A stretch of 64,000 nt of DNA. It comes from Novosphingobium sp. FSW06-99 (GTDB taxonomy: Bacteria > Pseudomonadota > Alphaproteobacteria > Sphingomonadales > Sphingomonadaceae). Shown here one piece after another: positions 17,298-25,922 of this stretch (the first letter of the stretch is position 1; each line of letters begins with the position of its first letter). Both the position numbers and the translations under genes were made by a program. Under the pieces are notes generated by a model. The model was not told the origin of the DNA, did no database searches, and saw nothing but the letters and a program-made list of their open reading frames with translations. Location: assembly GCF_001519065.1 (NCBI RefSeq), contig NZ_KQ954266.1:18184-82183 (forward strand). The letters are read 5' to 3'.

Positions 17298-19238
17298 TCA
17301 GACTATCCGGTTGTAGACGCTGTAGCGTTCCCGGCAGGCGTTGACCGGGCGCAGATCGACAACCTGGCCGGCGACTTCTGTCGTGAAATGCAACGGCTGC
17401 CCGCTGACGGGCACCAGCCGAACCACCGCATCGCGGGGCAAGGCGGCGGGCGCCACCGGGGCGGCCACTTTGTCGACCATCGGCCCATGCTCATGCATCA
17501 GATCGGCAGGGATCATGCCCAGCGGCAAATGCTGCGCCAGCACCACCGGTCCATGGACCAACGCGCCCACATCGGGCCGATCCGGAAACACCTCCCACCG
17601 CGTCTGCATCGGCATCGTCATCTCCACCCGGTCGCCCGCTTGCCAGCGGCGGCGGATTTCCAGATAGCTGCCGGGCGCGGACAGTGCCTCCAGCAGCTTG
17701 CCGTTGACCCGCACTTGCGCTCCGTCGGCCAGCCATGACGGCATGCGCAGGCGCAGCGTCCAGGGCGCTGGGCCACTCGCCTCGATGGTGATCCGCGTAT
17801 GCGCCTCGGCTGGAAAATTGGTGGTCTGGCGCAATCGCACTCCGTGCTCTGCCCAATCGAGCTGCGATGCGATGAACAGGTTGACCCACACCCCGGTGTC
17901 GTCGTGCGCATAGATCATCCGGTTGAACGTGGAAAAATCCTCGAGCGCGGAGCCATTGCAGCACCAGAAGGTGCTGTCTTCGGTGCCCCAGGTCTTCCAC
18001 GCGGCGGGCGCCAGCGACAGGAAATAGGTGGTCAGCCCGGTTTCGGGCTGCATCGTGCCGAGTCGATGGTTGATCAGGTTGCGCTCGTAGTAGTCGGCAA
18101 TGGCGGGGTCGGGCGCCCGGGCAAACAGGTGCGTGCCCAGTTTCAGCATGTTGTAGGAACAGCAACATTCCTGATGATCATGCCCGCTGTCCCATTCGCG
18201 GGCCAGGTGGTTGGGCTCGGTCAGCCAGTGTTCGTTGTTGCTGGCCCCGCCGGTGGCATAGCTGCGCGCGGTGGTCACGGTCTGCCAGAAAAATGACGCG
18301 ACATCGCCAAAACGCTGATCCCCCGTCATCGCATGGCGCCGGGCTGCCCCGATCACTTGCGGCACATGGGTGTTCATGTGCAGCCCGCGCAATTGATCCT
18401 TGCGCGACGCCAGGGGCTCGAACACGCGTTTCTTGGTGAAACGGTCGCCTACCGTGATCCAGTGGGCATCGCCGGTGACCGCCGCCAGCCGGTACAGCGC
18501 GTCGTTCATGCCGCCGAATTCGATTTCCAACACGACGGCCTGCATGTCCTGTTCGCCACGCTCGGCGGTCCAATGGTCCGACCATTGTGCCATGCCGCGC
18601 GCCACTGCGAGCGCCTGTGCGTTATCGGCCAATTCGTGCATGTCGAGCATGCCGTTGAATATCTTGTGATAGGTATAGAACGGCGCCCACACTTGGGCCC
18701 CCACCGCAAGACGATCGAACAGGCTGACCGGAAATGCCGCCAGATACCCGTCCAGCTTCAGCGCCTGCTGGCATTCGGCGAGCGCGGACACCAGCCGGTT
18801 GCCCCGCGTCAGTGTGTCGGCATCGCCGGTTGCTGCCCAGGCCAGTGCGCAGGCCGACAGATAGTGTCCGGTGAAATGGCCACGCAGTTCGCAAGTCGGA
18901 TCTTCCCACCCGCCCAATGGTTTGGCCGCACTTGGCAAGCCAGCGGTCAGGCGAAAGGTGTGGAGCAGACGATCGGGGTCGATCCGCTTGATATAACCGG
19001 CATTCCACCGTTGCGCCTGAAGAAACGGGCCTTCGTCCAGGCGTACTTGCGCGGTGGGAAAGGTGTGCGCGCGGGGTGCCAGCGGAGCGATGCGGGCGGC
19101 GTCGATGTGCTGGAAGACCGGCGGTGTCTCGACATTGTTCCACGCCGCACCCGCACGCCCGGACAAGGCCATGGCCAGCGGAGAGGCCACCAGTCCTGCC
19201 GAAAACCGTCGCCGCGAAAACCCCTTGCGCATCACCAT
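17298..19238 (-). CDS. GH127 beta-L-arabinofuranosidase, Tat-exported
   Basis: About 646 aa. The start is ambiguous between GTG 19247, ATG 19238 and ATG 19232; the sequence GGTGGTGGG just upstream favours the ATGs. A twin-arginine signal (FSRRRFSAG) followed by a hydrophobic stretch predicts export folded to the periplasm. The body is the DUF1680/GH127 alpha-alpha barrel: LRGHFTGHYLSA, FYTYHKIFNGMLD, NEHWLTEPNHLA. Residues matching the zinc-thiolate active site of HypBA1 are present: Glu-Cys in HQECCCSYN and the Cys pair in FWCCNGSALE. It should release terminal beta-L-arabinofuranose from plant arabinans or glycoproteins. Two copies of a 16-bp direct repeat lie in its promoter region (19258-19290). 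Confidence 0.88.
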   Translation of the reverse strand: MVMRKGFSRRRFSAGLVASPLAMALSGRAGAAWNNVETPPVFQHIDAARIAPLAPRAHTFPTAQVRLDEGPFLQAQRWNAGYIKRIDPDRLLHTFRLTAGLPSAAKPLGGWEDPTCELRGHFTGHYLSACALAWAATGDADTLTRGNRLVSALAECQQALKLDGYLAAFPVSLFDRLAVGAQVWAPFYTYHKIFNGMLDMHELADNAQALAVARGMAQWSDHWTAERGEQDMQAVVLEIEFGGMNDALYRLAAVTGDAHWITVGDRFTKKRVFEPLASRKDQLRGLHMNTHVPQVIGAARRHAMTGDQRFGDVASFFWQTVTTARSYATGGASNNEHWLTEPNHLAREWDSGHDHQECCCSYNMLKLGTHLFARAPDPAIADYYERNLINHRLGTMQPETGLTTYFLSLAPAAWKTWGTEDSTFWCCNGSALEDFSTFNRMIYAHDDTGVWVNLFIASQLDWAEHGVRLRQTTNFPAEAHTRITIEASGPAPWTLRLRMPSWLADGAQVRVNGKLLEALSAPGSYLEIRRRWQAGDRVEMTMPMQTRWEVFPDRPDVGALVHGPVVLAQHLPLGMIPADLMHEHGPMVDKVAAPVAPAALPRDAVVRLVPVSGQPLHFTTEVAGQVVDLRPVNACRERYSVYNRIV

Positions 19239-19257
19239 TCCCACCACCGCCCTTGCG

Positions 19258-19290
19258 ATTTGTCTGAGTTTATAATTTGTCTGATTTTAT
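19258..19290. promoter_or_regulatory. Tandem 17-bp-spaced direct repeats upstream of GH127 gene
   Basis: ATTTGTCTGAGTTTAT (19258-19273) and ATTTGTCTGATTTTAT (19275-19290) differ at one base. A GTCTGAT half-site follows in inverted orientation near 19304-19310. Read on the minus strand the units are TCAGACAAAT, close to the GH127 start, as expected for a regulator binding two adjacent turns. The regulator is unknown. Confidence 0.5.
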
Positions 19291-19422
19291 CCGCGGATGC
19301 AAGATCAGACTATACGGGGCGCAGTCCGCGTCCGGCACCTGGGCTCGCACTCGACTTGACGCAATCCGAACGAGACTGCACCGCCCCGTTCGGTGATTCC
19401 CGCTGTTTGGAGAATGTTGCGC

Positions 19423-19902
19423 GTGACCGAACAAACCGGCCTGGCCATCCGCCCCCTGCCCGGCCCGCCATTTGCGGGGCGTCTCGATCCGATCACCACG
19501 GGGGAATGGGCGGGTTGGTACAAATGGGCCGGAATCGATCCGTTCGAGGACGCGACGGGACCGTTTTATGTCACGCGCGACGAACAGGGCGTGGTGTGCG
19601 GATTTCGCCCCGGTCCCGGCCATCGCAATGGCCACGGCATCATCCACGGGGGCTGCCTGATGACGTTTGCCGATTTCAGCCTGTTCATGCTCGGCGCCAC
19701 GCAGGATGAAGACGTGAGCGGGGTGACCGTCACCATGAATTGCGAATTTCTGGCCCCGGCGCAGGCGGGCCAAGTGCTGCTGGCGCGCGGCGAGCGCACT
19801 GGCGGCGGGCGCAGTCTGGTCATGGCGCGCGGCCAGATCAGCGCCGACGGGCGCCCGGTGCTGGCTTTTTCAGGCGTGATCAAACGGATCAAGCCAGCCT
19901 GA
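19423..19902 (+). CDS. PaaI-type hotdog thioesterase
   Basis: About 159 aa from GTG 19423, which has GGAG 10 nt upstream; the ATGs at 19414 and 19393 are alternatives that would lie too close to or ahead of that site. The hotdog-fold signature HGIIHGGCLMTFADFSLF (with catalytic-type Asp) and the later VTMNCEFLAPAQAGQ and SGVIKRIKP are typical of the 4HBT/PaaI group. It would hydrolyse an acyl-CoA thioester in the cytosol. It stands alone; substrate unknown. Confidence 0.82.
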   Translation: MTEQTGLAIRPLPGPPFAGRLDPITTGEWAGWYKWAGIDPFEDATGPFYVTRDEQGVVCGFRPGPGHRNGHGIIHGGCLMTFADFSLFMLGATQDEDVSGVTVTMNCEFLAPAQAGQVLLARGERTGGGRSLVMARGQISADGRPVLAFSGVIKRIKPA

Positions 19903-19917
19903 ACCGGGCGCGAAGTC

Positions 19918-20217
19918 TTATGCCTTGCGCGTGCCGCTCATCGGAAAACTGCCGAACATGCCGGCCGTCACGGTGCCCGAAATCGCATCGCCGTCGACCG
20001 TCGCCCGGCAATCGAGCTTCATCGGCATTGGTACGGTGATCTGGCTCGACCAGGTGATGGTCTGCCCGTCGACGCTGCCGTCGGTGATCTCCAGCGACCC
20101 CATCGGACCGACATTGCTGCCGGTAAAGCTGTCGCCGCTGACAGCGACGGTCAGGATCGAAGTCTGATCCCCCATCGGGGTCTTGGTGACGACTTCATAA
20201 GTGCCTGCAACCGACAT
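19918..20217 (-). CDS. Conserved small beta-rich hypothetical protein
   Basis: 99 aa beginning MSVAGTYEVVTKTPMGDQTS, with GGGAG 5 nt before the ATG. No signal peptide or membrane helix. Alternating hydrophobic strands and repeated short turns (GPMGSLEITDGSVDGQTI, ATVDGDAISGTVTAGMFGSFPMSGTR) suggest a small beta-barrel. It looks like a recurring alphaproteobacterial hypothetical, often near acyl-CoA metabolism genes in my recollection. No function can be assigned. Confidence 0.75.
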   Translation of the reverse strand: MSVAGTYEVVTKTPMGDQTSILTVAVSGDSFTGSNVGPMGSLEITDGSVDGQTITWSSQITVPMPMKLDCRATVDGDAISGTVTAGMFGSFPMSGTRKA

Positions 20218-20293
20218 CGTGTTCTCCCATTCAGCGTTGGCTGAGTGCCTGCTTCGCCTTTGCCTACAACGATGTCAATAGTGTGACGGGCGG

Positions 20294-20338
20294 GGTCGAT
20301 GCACCTGCATCAAGCGCGTTGATGCAGGTGCATCGACC
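20294..20338. promoter_or_regulatory. Long perfect palindrome upstream of the MarR gene
   Basis: Two perfect 20-bp arms (20294-20313 and 20319-20338) flank GCGCG. Each arm contains the smaller palindrome GATGCAcctGCATC-type unit, so the site is a double operator of four GATGCA half-sites. A further 12-bp palindrome CCGATGCATCGG lies at 20361-20372. It is 84-128 bp upstream of the MarR start and 77-121 bp upstream of the divergent small gene. I infer a MarR autoregulatory operator; no T-tract is present, so it is not a terminator. Confidence 0.65.
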
Positions 20339-20421
20339 GCCATCCTTGCGCAATGGTAAACCGATGCATCGGCATCGACCCGGAATTGCCGCACGCCCGC
20401 CAAACGCGCACTCTGCACCGT

Positions 20422-20862
20422 ATGAGCACACCAGCCGCCATCACCCTGCTCGCCTGGGACCGCCTGCTTGGCGCAGGCGCGCGCGCCTTGCGCATCGCCC
20501 GCGCCGAACTGCGCCGCGCCGGGCTGCCCCCGCTCGAATGGTACGATATCCTTGCCGCGCTCGAACGGCGCGGCGCATCGCGTCCGCGCGATCTTCAGCG
20601 CGTCGTGGGGATCGAACAATACAACCTGTCGCGCCTGCTGACGCGGATGGAGGCCGCCGGGCTGGTCGATATGACGCACTGTCCTGAAGACGGACGCGGG
20701 CAGATCGTCGCATTGACCGAGGCAGGCGCGGCGCAACGCGCGGCGATGTGGCCCGCCTATGCCGGCGCGATCCACGGCGCGATCGAAACCCGGCTGGGGC
20801 CCGACGAACGCATCCAACTGGCCGGGATGCTCGACAAAGTGGCCCCGACCCCGGCGCAATAG
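20422..20862 (+). CDS. MarR family transcriptional regulator
   Basis: 146 aa from ATG 20422 (MSTPAAITLLAWDRLLGAGA). The winged-helix core is clear: PLEWYDILAALERRGASRPRDLQRVVGIEQYNLSRLLTRMEAAGLVD followed by the wing HCPEDGRGQIVALTEAG. Its upstream region carries striking palindromes, and the thiolase-like gene follows 68 bp downstream on the same strand. It may control either neighbour in response to an aromatic or acyl compound; ligand unknown. Confidence 0.9.
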   Translation: MSTPAAITLLAWDRLLGAGARALRIARAELRRAGLPPLEWYDILAALERRGASRPRDLQRVVGIEQYNLSRLLTRMEAAGLVDMTHCPEDGRGQIVALTEAGAAQRAAMWPAYAGAIHGAIETRLGPDERIQLAGMLDKVAPTPAQ

Positions 20863-20897
20863 CCCCTTGCGCAAAGCGCCAATACCGGCTTTGAATG

Positions 20898-20921
20898 CGA
20901 TTTAAGCGATCACTTAAATCG
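20898..20921. promoter_or_regulatory. TTTAAG palindrome at the thiolase-like gene start
   Basis: Perfect 9-bp arms CGATTTAAG and CTTAAATCG flank CGATCA, ending 9 bp before the ATG at 20931. A site of near-identical sequence lies upstream of the aldehyde dehydrogenase gene (23987-24009). Its position over the ribosome-binding region fits a repressor operator. Confidence 0.6.
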
Positions 20922-20930
20922 AGATTCCCT

Positions 20931-22487
20931 ATGAGCACCGCAACACCGCCTGCCAACGCCATCGATCCGCGCACCCCGGTCATTGTCGGGGTCGGCCAGG
21001 CGGTCGAACGCCTCGATGGTGCGGACTATCGCGGGCTGTCTGCCGCCGATCTGGCGGCGCTCGCTGGCGAGGCAGCGTTGAGCGATTGCGGCGCGGGCAG
21101 CACCGTGCGCGGGTTGATCGGTGTGATCGGCGCGGTGCGTACATTCGAGGATTCGAACGCCGCGCCGTCACCGTTCGGCAAACCCGACAAGTTTCCGCTG
21201 GCCGTCGCCCGGCGTCTGGGCATCGCGCCTGCGCGCGCGGTGCTGGAAAACGTCGGCGGGCAATCGCCAGTGACCATCCTGATGGACATGGGCAACCGTA
21301 TCCACGCGGGCGAAACCGAGGCGGCGCTGGTGTTTGGCGCCGAGGCCATTTCCAGCACGCGGCATCTGGCGGCCAAAGGCGAAACGCGCGATTGGGGCGA
21401 AAGCGATGCTGGCCCGGTCGACGATCGCGGGTTCGGCATGAAGGGGCTGCTGTCACCGCTGGCTATCGCGCATGGCGTGGTGTCTCCGCCGGTTGCCTAT
21501 GCGCTGATGGAAAACGCCCGGCGGCAACGGCTGGGGCTCGATCGTGACCATTATGCACAGGTGATGGGCGACCTGTTCGCGCCGTTTTCGCAGATCGCCG
21601 CCGCCAATCGCTACAGCAGCGCGGCGTCTGAACCGCTGTCGGCCGCGCAGATCGCCACGCCTTCGCCGCGCAACCGGCTGGTCACCGATCCCTATACGAT
21701 CAAGCTGGTGTCGCGCGATCAGGTCAACCAGGGCGCTGCCGTGCTGGTAATGAGCGTGGCCGCCGCGCGCGCCGCAGGCATTCCCGAAACGCGCTGGACT
21801 TATATCCACGCCGCCACGCTGGCGCAGGAAAAGGAAGTGCTGGCACGCCCCGATATCGATGCATATCCGGCCGCCAATGCCGCGATTGCCGAGGCGCTGG
21901 CGCTGGCCGGGATCACCCCGGACGATTGCACCGCGTTCGATTTCTACAGCTGCTTTCCGATCCCGGTGTTCAATGCCGCGATCGAGGGACTGGGCCTGTC
22001 GCCCGATGATCCGCGCGGGCTGACCGTGACCGGCGGGCTGCCCTATTTCGGCGGGGCGGGAAACAACTATTCGATGCACGCGATTGCAGGCGTCGTCGAG
22101 CGCCTGCGCGCGGGGTCCGGGGCGCAATGGGGCCTGATCGGCGCCAATGGCGGATATCAGTCGAAATATGCCGCGCTGGTGCTGTCACCACAGCCCGCGC
22201 CGTGGCGTGCGCTGGTGCACGATCCGATCCAGGCGCGTCTGAACGCCGTCGCCGGTGTCGTGCCGGTGGCCCAGGCGAGTGGCACCGGCACGGTCGAAAC
22301 CTACACCGTGTGGCGCAACAAGGGTGAACCTGCCAATGCCATCGCCATCGGGCGGCTGGCCGATGGCGGGCGATTTATCGCCAATGCCGCCGATGCGGCA
22401 ACATTGGCGCATGCGGCGGATCATGACCTGATCGGCGCAACGGTCGCGCTGGCCTTTGACGGCACGCGCAACCGTTTCACCGTTTAG
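20931..22487 (+). CDS. Thiolase-like protein type 1 (TLP1) with extra C-terminal domain
   Basis: 518 aa from ATG 20931. The thiolase fold is recognisable (VIVGVGQA, GNRIHAGETEAALVFGAEA, DFYSCFPIPVFNAA, GGLPYFGGAGNNYSMHAIAGVVERLR). The usual nucleophile Cys block reads ENVGGQSPV, and the second Cys motif (normally C-G-G) reads GANGGYQSK, so both catalytic cysteines are absent; the motif His is kept. Residues about 430-518 form a beta-rich extra domain (TVETYTVWRNKGEP), as in TLP1 proteins. It may bind CoA esters without classic thiolysis. It ends in a 4-bp convergent overlap with the aldehyde dehydrogenase gene, with which it shares an operator motif. Confidence 0.82.
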   Translation: MSTATPPANAIDPRTPVIVGVGQAVERLDGADYRGLSAADLAALAGEAALSDCGAGSTVRGLIGVIGAVRTFEDSNAAPSPFGKPDKFPLAVARRLGIAPARAVLENVGGQSPVTILMDMGNRIHAGETEAALVFGAEAISSTRHLAAKGETRDWGESDAGPVDDRGFGMKGLLSPLAIAHGVVSPPVAYALMENARRQRLGLDRDHYAQVMGDLFAPFSQIAAANRYSSAASEPLSAAQIATPSPRNRLVTDPYTIKLVSRDQVNQGAAVLVMSVAAARAAGIPETRWTYIHAATLAQEKEVLARPDIDAYPAANAAIAEALALAGITPDDCTAFDFYSCFPIPVFNAAIEGLGLSPDDPRGLTVTGGLPYFGGAGNNYSMHAIAGVVERLRAGSGAQWGLIGANGGYQSKYAALVLSPQPAPWRALVHDPIQARLNAVAGVVPVAQASGTGTVETYTVWRNKGEPANAIAIGRLADGGRFIANAADAATLAHAADHDLIGATVALAFDGTRNRFTV

Positions 22488-23917
22488 TCGGCGAACGCCG
22501 GTTTCTTGCGGCGCACCAGCGTTTGCGCGTTGGTATATTCCAGCAGACCTTCCAGCCCGCCTTCGACCCCGACGCCTGATTGCTTGACCCCGCCAAAGGC
22601 CGCCAGTGGCGACAAGTGCTGCGTCTCGTTCACCCACACCGTGCCAGACTGGATCTTCTGCGCCAGATCCCAGGCCTTTTCCTCGTCCTTTGACCAGACC
22701 GATCCGCCCAGCCCGTAATCGGTGGCGTTGGTGCGCGCGATCACATCGTCGAGATCTTCGAACTTGATCAGCGGCAGCACCGGGCCGAACTGTTCTTCCT
22801 GGACGATGCGGCTGTCTTCGGGCGGATTGTCAAGGATCGTGATCGGCACGAAATAGCCCGGCACGTCGGCCTTTTCGCCGCCGAGCAGGAACGTATAGCC
22901 CTTGTCGCGGGCATCCTCGATCAGGCCGAGAACGCGTTCGTATTGCGGGCGGTTGTTGATCGGGCCGATTTGCGTGCCCTGTTCCGACCCGTCGCCGACT
23001 TTGACCGTGCGCGCATAAGCAACGATCGCATCGCGCAGCGGTTCATAGATATCCTTGTGGATATACATACGCTTGGTGGCGATACAGATCTGCCCGTTGT
23101 TGGTGAATGCGGCCCAGAACAGCGTTTCGGCGATCTTTTCGACATCGACGTCGGGCAGCACGATCGCCGCATCGTTGCCGCCCAGTTCGAGCGTAACCCG
23201 CTTGAGCGTGGGTGCGGCCGAGGCCATCACGCGCCGCCCGGTGGCGGTCGATCCGGTAAAGCTGATCTTGTCAAAACCCGGATGGCTGGTCATCCATGGC
23301 CCCAGCGCATCGCCGCCACTGATCACGTTGAGCACGCCCGGCGGCAGGATATCCTTGGCCAGTTCGCCGAATTTCAGCGTCGTCAGCGGGGTGAACGGCG
23401 AGGGTTTGAGCACCATGGTGTTGCCCGCCAGCAGCGCCGGGGCAACCTTGAACATCGCCAGGATCAGCGGGAAATTCCACGGCGCGATGGCGCCAACCAC
23501 GCCCAGCGGAATATGCCGGGTCACGCTGAACCGGTCGTCGCTGTCTTCGTTGACCGTTTCGGGCAAGTCGAGCGCGGTGTTCGCCTGCAGCCAATAGCCT
23601 GCGCCCATCACTTCGCCGCCCGCCTCGGCATGCGGCTTGCCCTGTTCGAGCGTCAGCAGGCGCTTGAAATCGTCTGCATTGGCCCAGATCGCGTTGGCGA
23701 GCGCCGACAGCGCGGCCTTGCGCTCGGCAATCGGCGTGGCGGCCCAGCCCGGAAAGGCGGCCCGCGCCGCCGCCACCGCCCGGTCCAGGTCTGCGGGCGT
23801 GGCATCGGGGGCCTGTGCCAGCACCGTTTCGGTGGCCGGGTTGATCACATCGAACGTGGCCGAGCCCGCTTCGAGCGCGCCGCCGATAAGCATGCGATAA
23901 GTGGTGTCGAAAGCCAT
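22484..23917 (-). CDS. NAD(P)-dependent aldehyde dehydrogenase
   Basis: 477 aa, typical ALDH length. The catalytic Cys lies in NNGQICIATKRMY and the general-base Glu in LELGGNDA; the cofactor motif FTGSTATGRRV, the substrate-pocket block GAIAPWNFPLIL and the C-terminal PLAAFGGVKQSGVG are all present. It oxidises an aldehyde to the acid in the cytosol. Gene order and the shared TTTAAG operator with the thiolase-like gene suggest one catabolic regulon, perhaps for an aliphatic or aromatic side chain. Exact substrate unknown. Confidence 0.92.
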   Translation of the reverse strand: MAFDTTYRMLIGGALEAGSATFDVINPATETVLAQAPDATPADLDRAVAAARAAFPGWAATPIAERKAALSALANAIWANADDFKRLLTLEQGKPHAEAGGEVMGAGYWLQANTALDLPETVNEDSDDRFSVTRHIPLGVVGAIAPWNFPLILAMFKVAPALLAGNTMVLKPSPFTPLTTLKFGELAKDILPPGVLNVISGGDALGPWMTSHPGFDKISFTGSTATGRRVMASAAPTLKRVTLELGGNDAAIVLPDVDVEKIAETLFWAAFTNNGQICIATKRMYIHKDIYEPLRDAIVAYARTVKVGDGSEQGTQIGPINNRPQYERVLGLIEDARDKGYTFLLGGEKADVPGYFVPITILDNPPEDSRIVQEEQFGPVLPLIKFEDLDDVIARTNATDYGLGGSVWSKDEEKAWDLAQKIQSGTVWVNETQHLSPLAAFGGVKQSGVGVEGGLEGLLEYTNAQTLVRRKKPAFAD

Positions 23918-23986
23918 GGTTCTCTCTCCGGTAAGGGCACCGTGTTTTGCCGGAACAAACTAACTGCTCCATGCCGCGAGTCCAGA

Positions 23987-24009
23987 GATTTTAAGCAAAC
24001 GATTAAATC
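23987..24009. promoter_or_regulatory. TTTAAG-type operator upstream of the aldehyde dehydrogenase gene
   Basis: GATTTTAAGCAAACGATTAAATC, an imperfect palindrome 70-92 bp upstream of the ALDH start, is the reverse complement of a close variant of the site at 20898-20921. It overlaps the end of the Lrp-type gene by 2 bp. Confidence 0.55.
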
Positions 24010-24472
24010 ACCGCAGGCGGCTGACCGGATACCCTTCCATCCGCTTGATCCGGCGCAGCGAAAACGAGGTGCGCATGGCCGACACGCCGGGCAGGCGCGC
24101 CAGGCAATCGCGATGGATGGTGTCGTAATCCGCCAGATCCGCCGCTGCCACGCGCAACAGGTAATCGGCGCTGCCGCTCATCAGGTGGCATTCGAGAATA
24201 TCGTCGAAATCGCCCACCGCGCGTTCGAACCGGTCCATTGCCTCGCGGCTCTGGCTCGTCAGGGTGATTTCGACGAACACTTCGACGGTCAGGCCCAACC
24301 GCCGTGAATCCACCCTGGCGGCATAGCCGGCGATCAGGCCCTGTTCTTCCAGTGCCTTGATCCGCCGATGGCACGCCGATGGCGACAACGAGACCAGTTC
24401 CGCCAAATCGGCAACCGAACGCGACGAATCGCGCTGAAGCGCCTCAAGCAGATTGCGATCGGTACGATCCAC
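24008..24472 (-). CDS. Lrp/AsnC family transcriptional regulator
   Basis: 154 aa if it starts at GTG 24472 (read as MDRTDRNLLEALQRDSSRSV), the usual Lrp N-terminus; the in-frame ATG at 24586 would add 38 non-conserved residues. The helix-turn-helix (VADLAELVSLSPSACHRRIKALEEQGLI) is followed by the RAM ligand-binding domain (VEVFVEITLT, ILECHLMSGSADYLLRV). It is divergent from alanine dehydrogenase, so it is probably the alanine-responsive activator of that gene. The 134-bp gap holds AT-rich GATATT/AATATC repeats that could be its sites. Confidence 0.9.
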   Translation of the reverse strand: MDRTDRNLLEALQRDSSRSVADLAELVSLSPSACHRRIKALEEQGLIAGYAARVDSRRLGLTVEVFVEITLTSQSREAMDRFERAVGDFDDILECHLMSGSADYLLRVAAADLADYDTIHRDCLARLPGVSAMRTSFSLRRIKRMEGYPVSRLR

Positions 24473-24606
24473 GCGATATTTTCCCGAATTGTTCAGTGCT
24501 TGCGCAATATCATCCCGGCGTGACCAACAACAAGGCCAAAATCGGGGAAGATTTTGCGCCACCGAGCGACTATCCTGCCCCGGCACAATCGGCAGGAGAG
24601 AAACCC

Positions 24607-25740
24607 ATGCGCGTCGGCACCGTTACCGAAATCAAGAACCACGAATACCGCGTCGGCCTGACCCCGGAATCGGCCCGCGAACTGGTCGCGCATGGTCACG
24701 ACGTGTGGGTTCAGGCAGGCGCCGGGCTTGGCATCGGGGCCAGCGATGCGGCCTATGAAGCTGCCGGCGCGGTGATCAAGCCCGATGCCGCGACGATTTT
24801 TGCCGGGTGCGAAATGATCGTCAAGGTCAAGGAGCCGCAGGCTGTCGAGCGGGCGCAACTGCGCCAGGGCCAGGTGCTCTATACCTATCTGCACCTTGCG
24901 CCCGATCCCGAACAGACCGCCGATCTGGTCAAATCGGGCGTCACCGCAATCGCCTATGAAACTGTCACCGGCCCCGGTCGCAGCCTGCCCCTGCTCAAGC
25001 CGATGAGCCAGGTCGCCGGACGCATGGCGATCCAGGCCGGCGCGATCGCGCTGGAAAAGGCGCACGGCGGGCGCGGTGTGCTGCTGGGCGGTGTGCCGGG
25101 CGTGGCGCCAGGCAAAGTCGTGGTGATCGGCGGCGGCGTGGTCGGGTTGAACGCGGCGCAGATGGCGGTGGGGCTTGGCGCCGACGTGACCATTCTCGAC
25201 CGCGACATCGATACGCTCGAACGGCTGGACAACCACTTTCAGGGCCGCGCCCGCACCATCTATTCGAGCACGGCGTCGCTGAGCGCGCTGGTCGGTAATG
25301 CCGATCTGGTGATCGGCGCGGTGCTGATCCCCGGCGCCGCCGCGCCCAAACTGGTAACGCGCGAAATGCTGGCCACCATGCGCCCCGGCGCGGTGCTGGT
25401 CGACGTCGCGATCGATCAGGGCGGCTGCTTTGAAACCAGTCATGCCACCACCCACGACAAGCCGACGTATATGGTCGACGGCGTGGTCCACTATTGCGTC
25501 GCCAACATGCCCGGCGGCGTGGCGCGCACCAGCACTTATGCGCTCAACAACGCCACCCTGCCCCACGCGATCCGCATCGCCGATCTGGGTTGGAAGGCCG
25601 CCTTGCGCGCCGACGAACACCTGGCCGCAGGGCTCAACGTGCACGAAGGCAAAGTGACATACGCCGCTGTCGCGCGCGAACTGGGTTATGATTACACCCC
25701 CACGATCGACATTCTGCGAAAGACCGAAACGTTTTTCTGA
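24607..25740 (+). CDS. ald: Alanine dehydrogenase
   Basis: 377 aa from ATG 24607 (MRVGTVTEIKNHEYRVGLTP), preceded by GGAGAGAAACCC. Typical features: substrate-binding Arg in YRVGLTP, Lys in KVKEPQ, His in TYLHLAPD, the Rossmann motif VVVIGGGVVGLNAA and the downstream DVAIDQGGCFETS. It interconverts L-alanine and pyruvate plus ammonia with NAD. Divergent from an Lrp-type regulator gene, a common arrangement for ald in alphaproteobacteria. Confidence 0.96.
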   Translation: MRVGTVTEIKNHEYRVGLTPESARELVAHGHDVWVQAGAGLGIGASDAAYEAAGAVIKPDAATIFAGCEMIVKVKEPQAVERAQLRQGQVLYTYLHLAPDPEQTADLVKSGVTAIAYETVTGPGRSLPLLKPMSQVAGRMAIQAGAIALEKAHGGRGVLLGGVPGVAPGKVVVIGGGVVGLNAAQMAVGLGADVTILDRDIDTLERLDNHFQGRARTIYSSTASLSALVGNADLVIGAVLIPGAAAPKLVTREMLATMRPGAVLVDVAIDQGGCFETSHATTHDKPTYMVDGVVHYCVANMPGGVARTSTYALNNATLPHAIRIADLGWKAALRADEHLAAGLNVHEGKVTYAAVARELGYDYTPTIDILRKTETFF

Positions 25741-25771
25741 GACGGCCACAGGCCTTCGATTGAGATACCAA

Positions 25772-25800
25772 GGGGGATGATCGCGCGGTCGATCACCCCC
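25772..25800. terminator. Possible terminator hairpin after ald
   Basis: GGGGGATGATC and GATCACCCCC form a 10-bp stem with one bulged A. There is no T-tract after it, so it is a weak or factor-dependent stop at best. Confidence 0.4.
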
Positions 25801-25922
25801 ATCAGCTTGACAAATCATGATGCATCTCGATGACCGCTCTGCGGCTCAGCGAGGTGCATCACGCGCATTCGGCCAAGCCAAAAATTCGCAACACGGGCCG
25901 GACCGCAGGATTTTGAAGTGCA

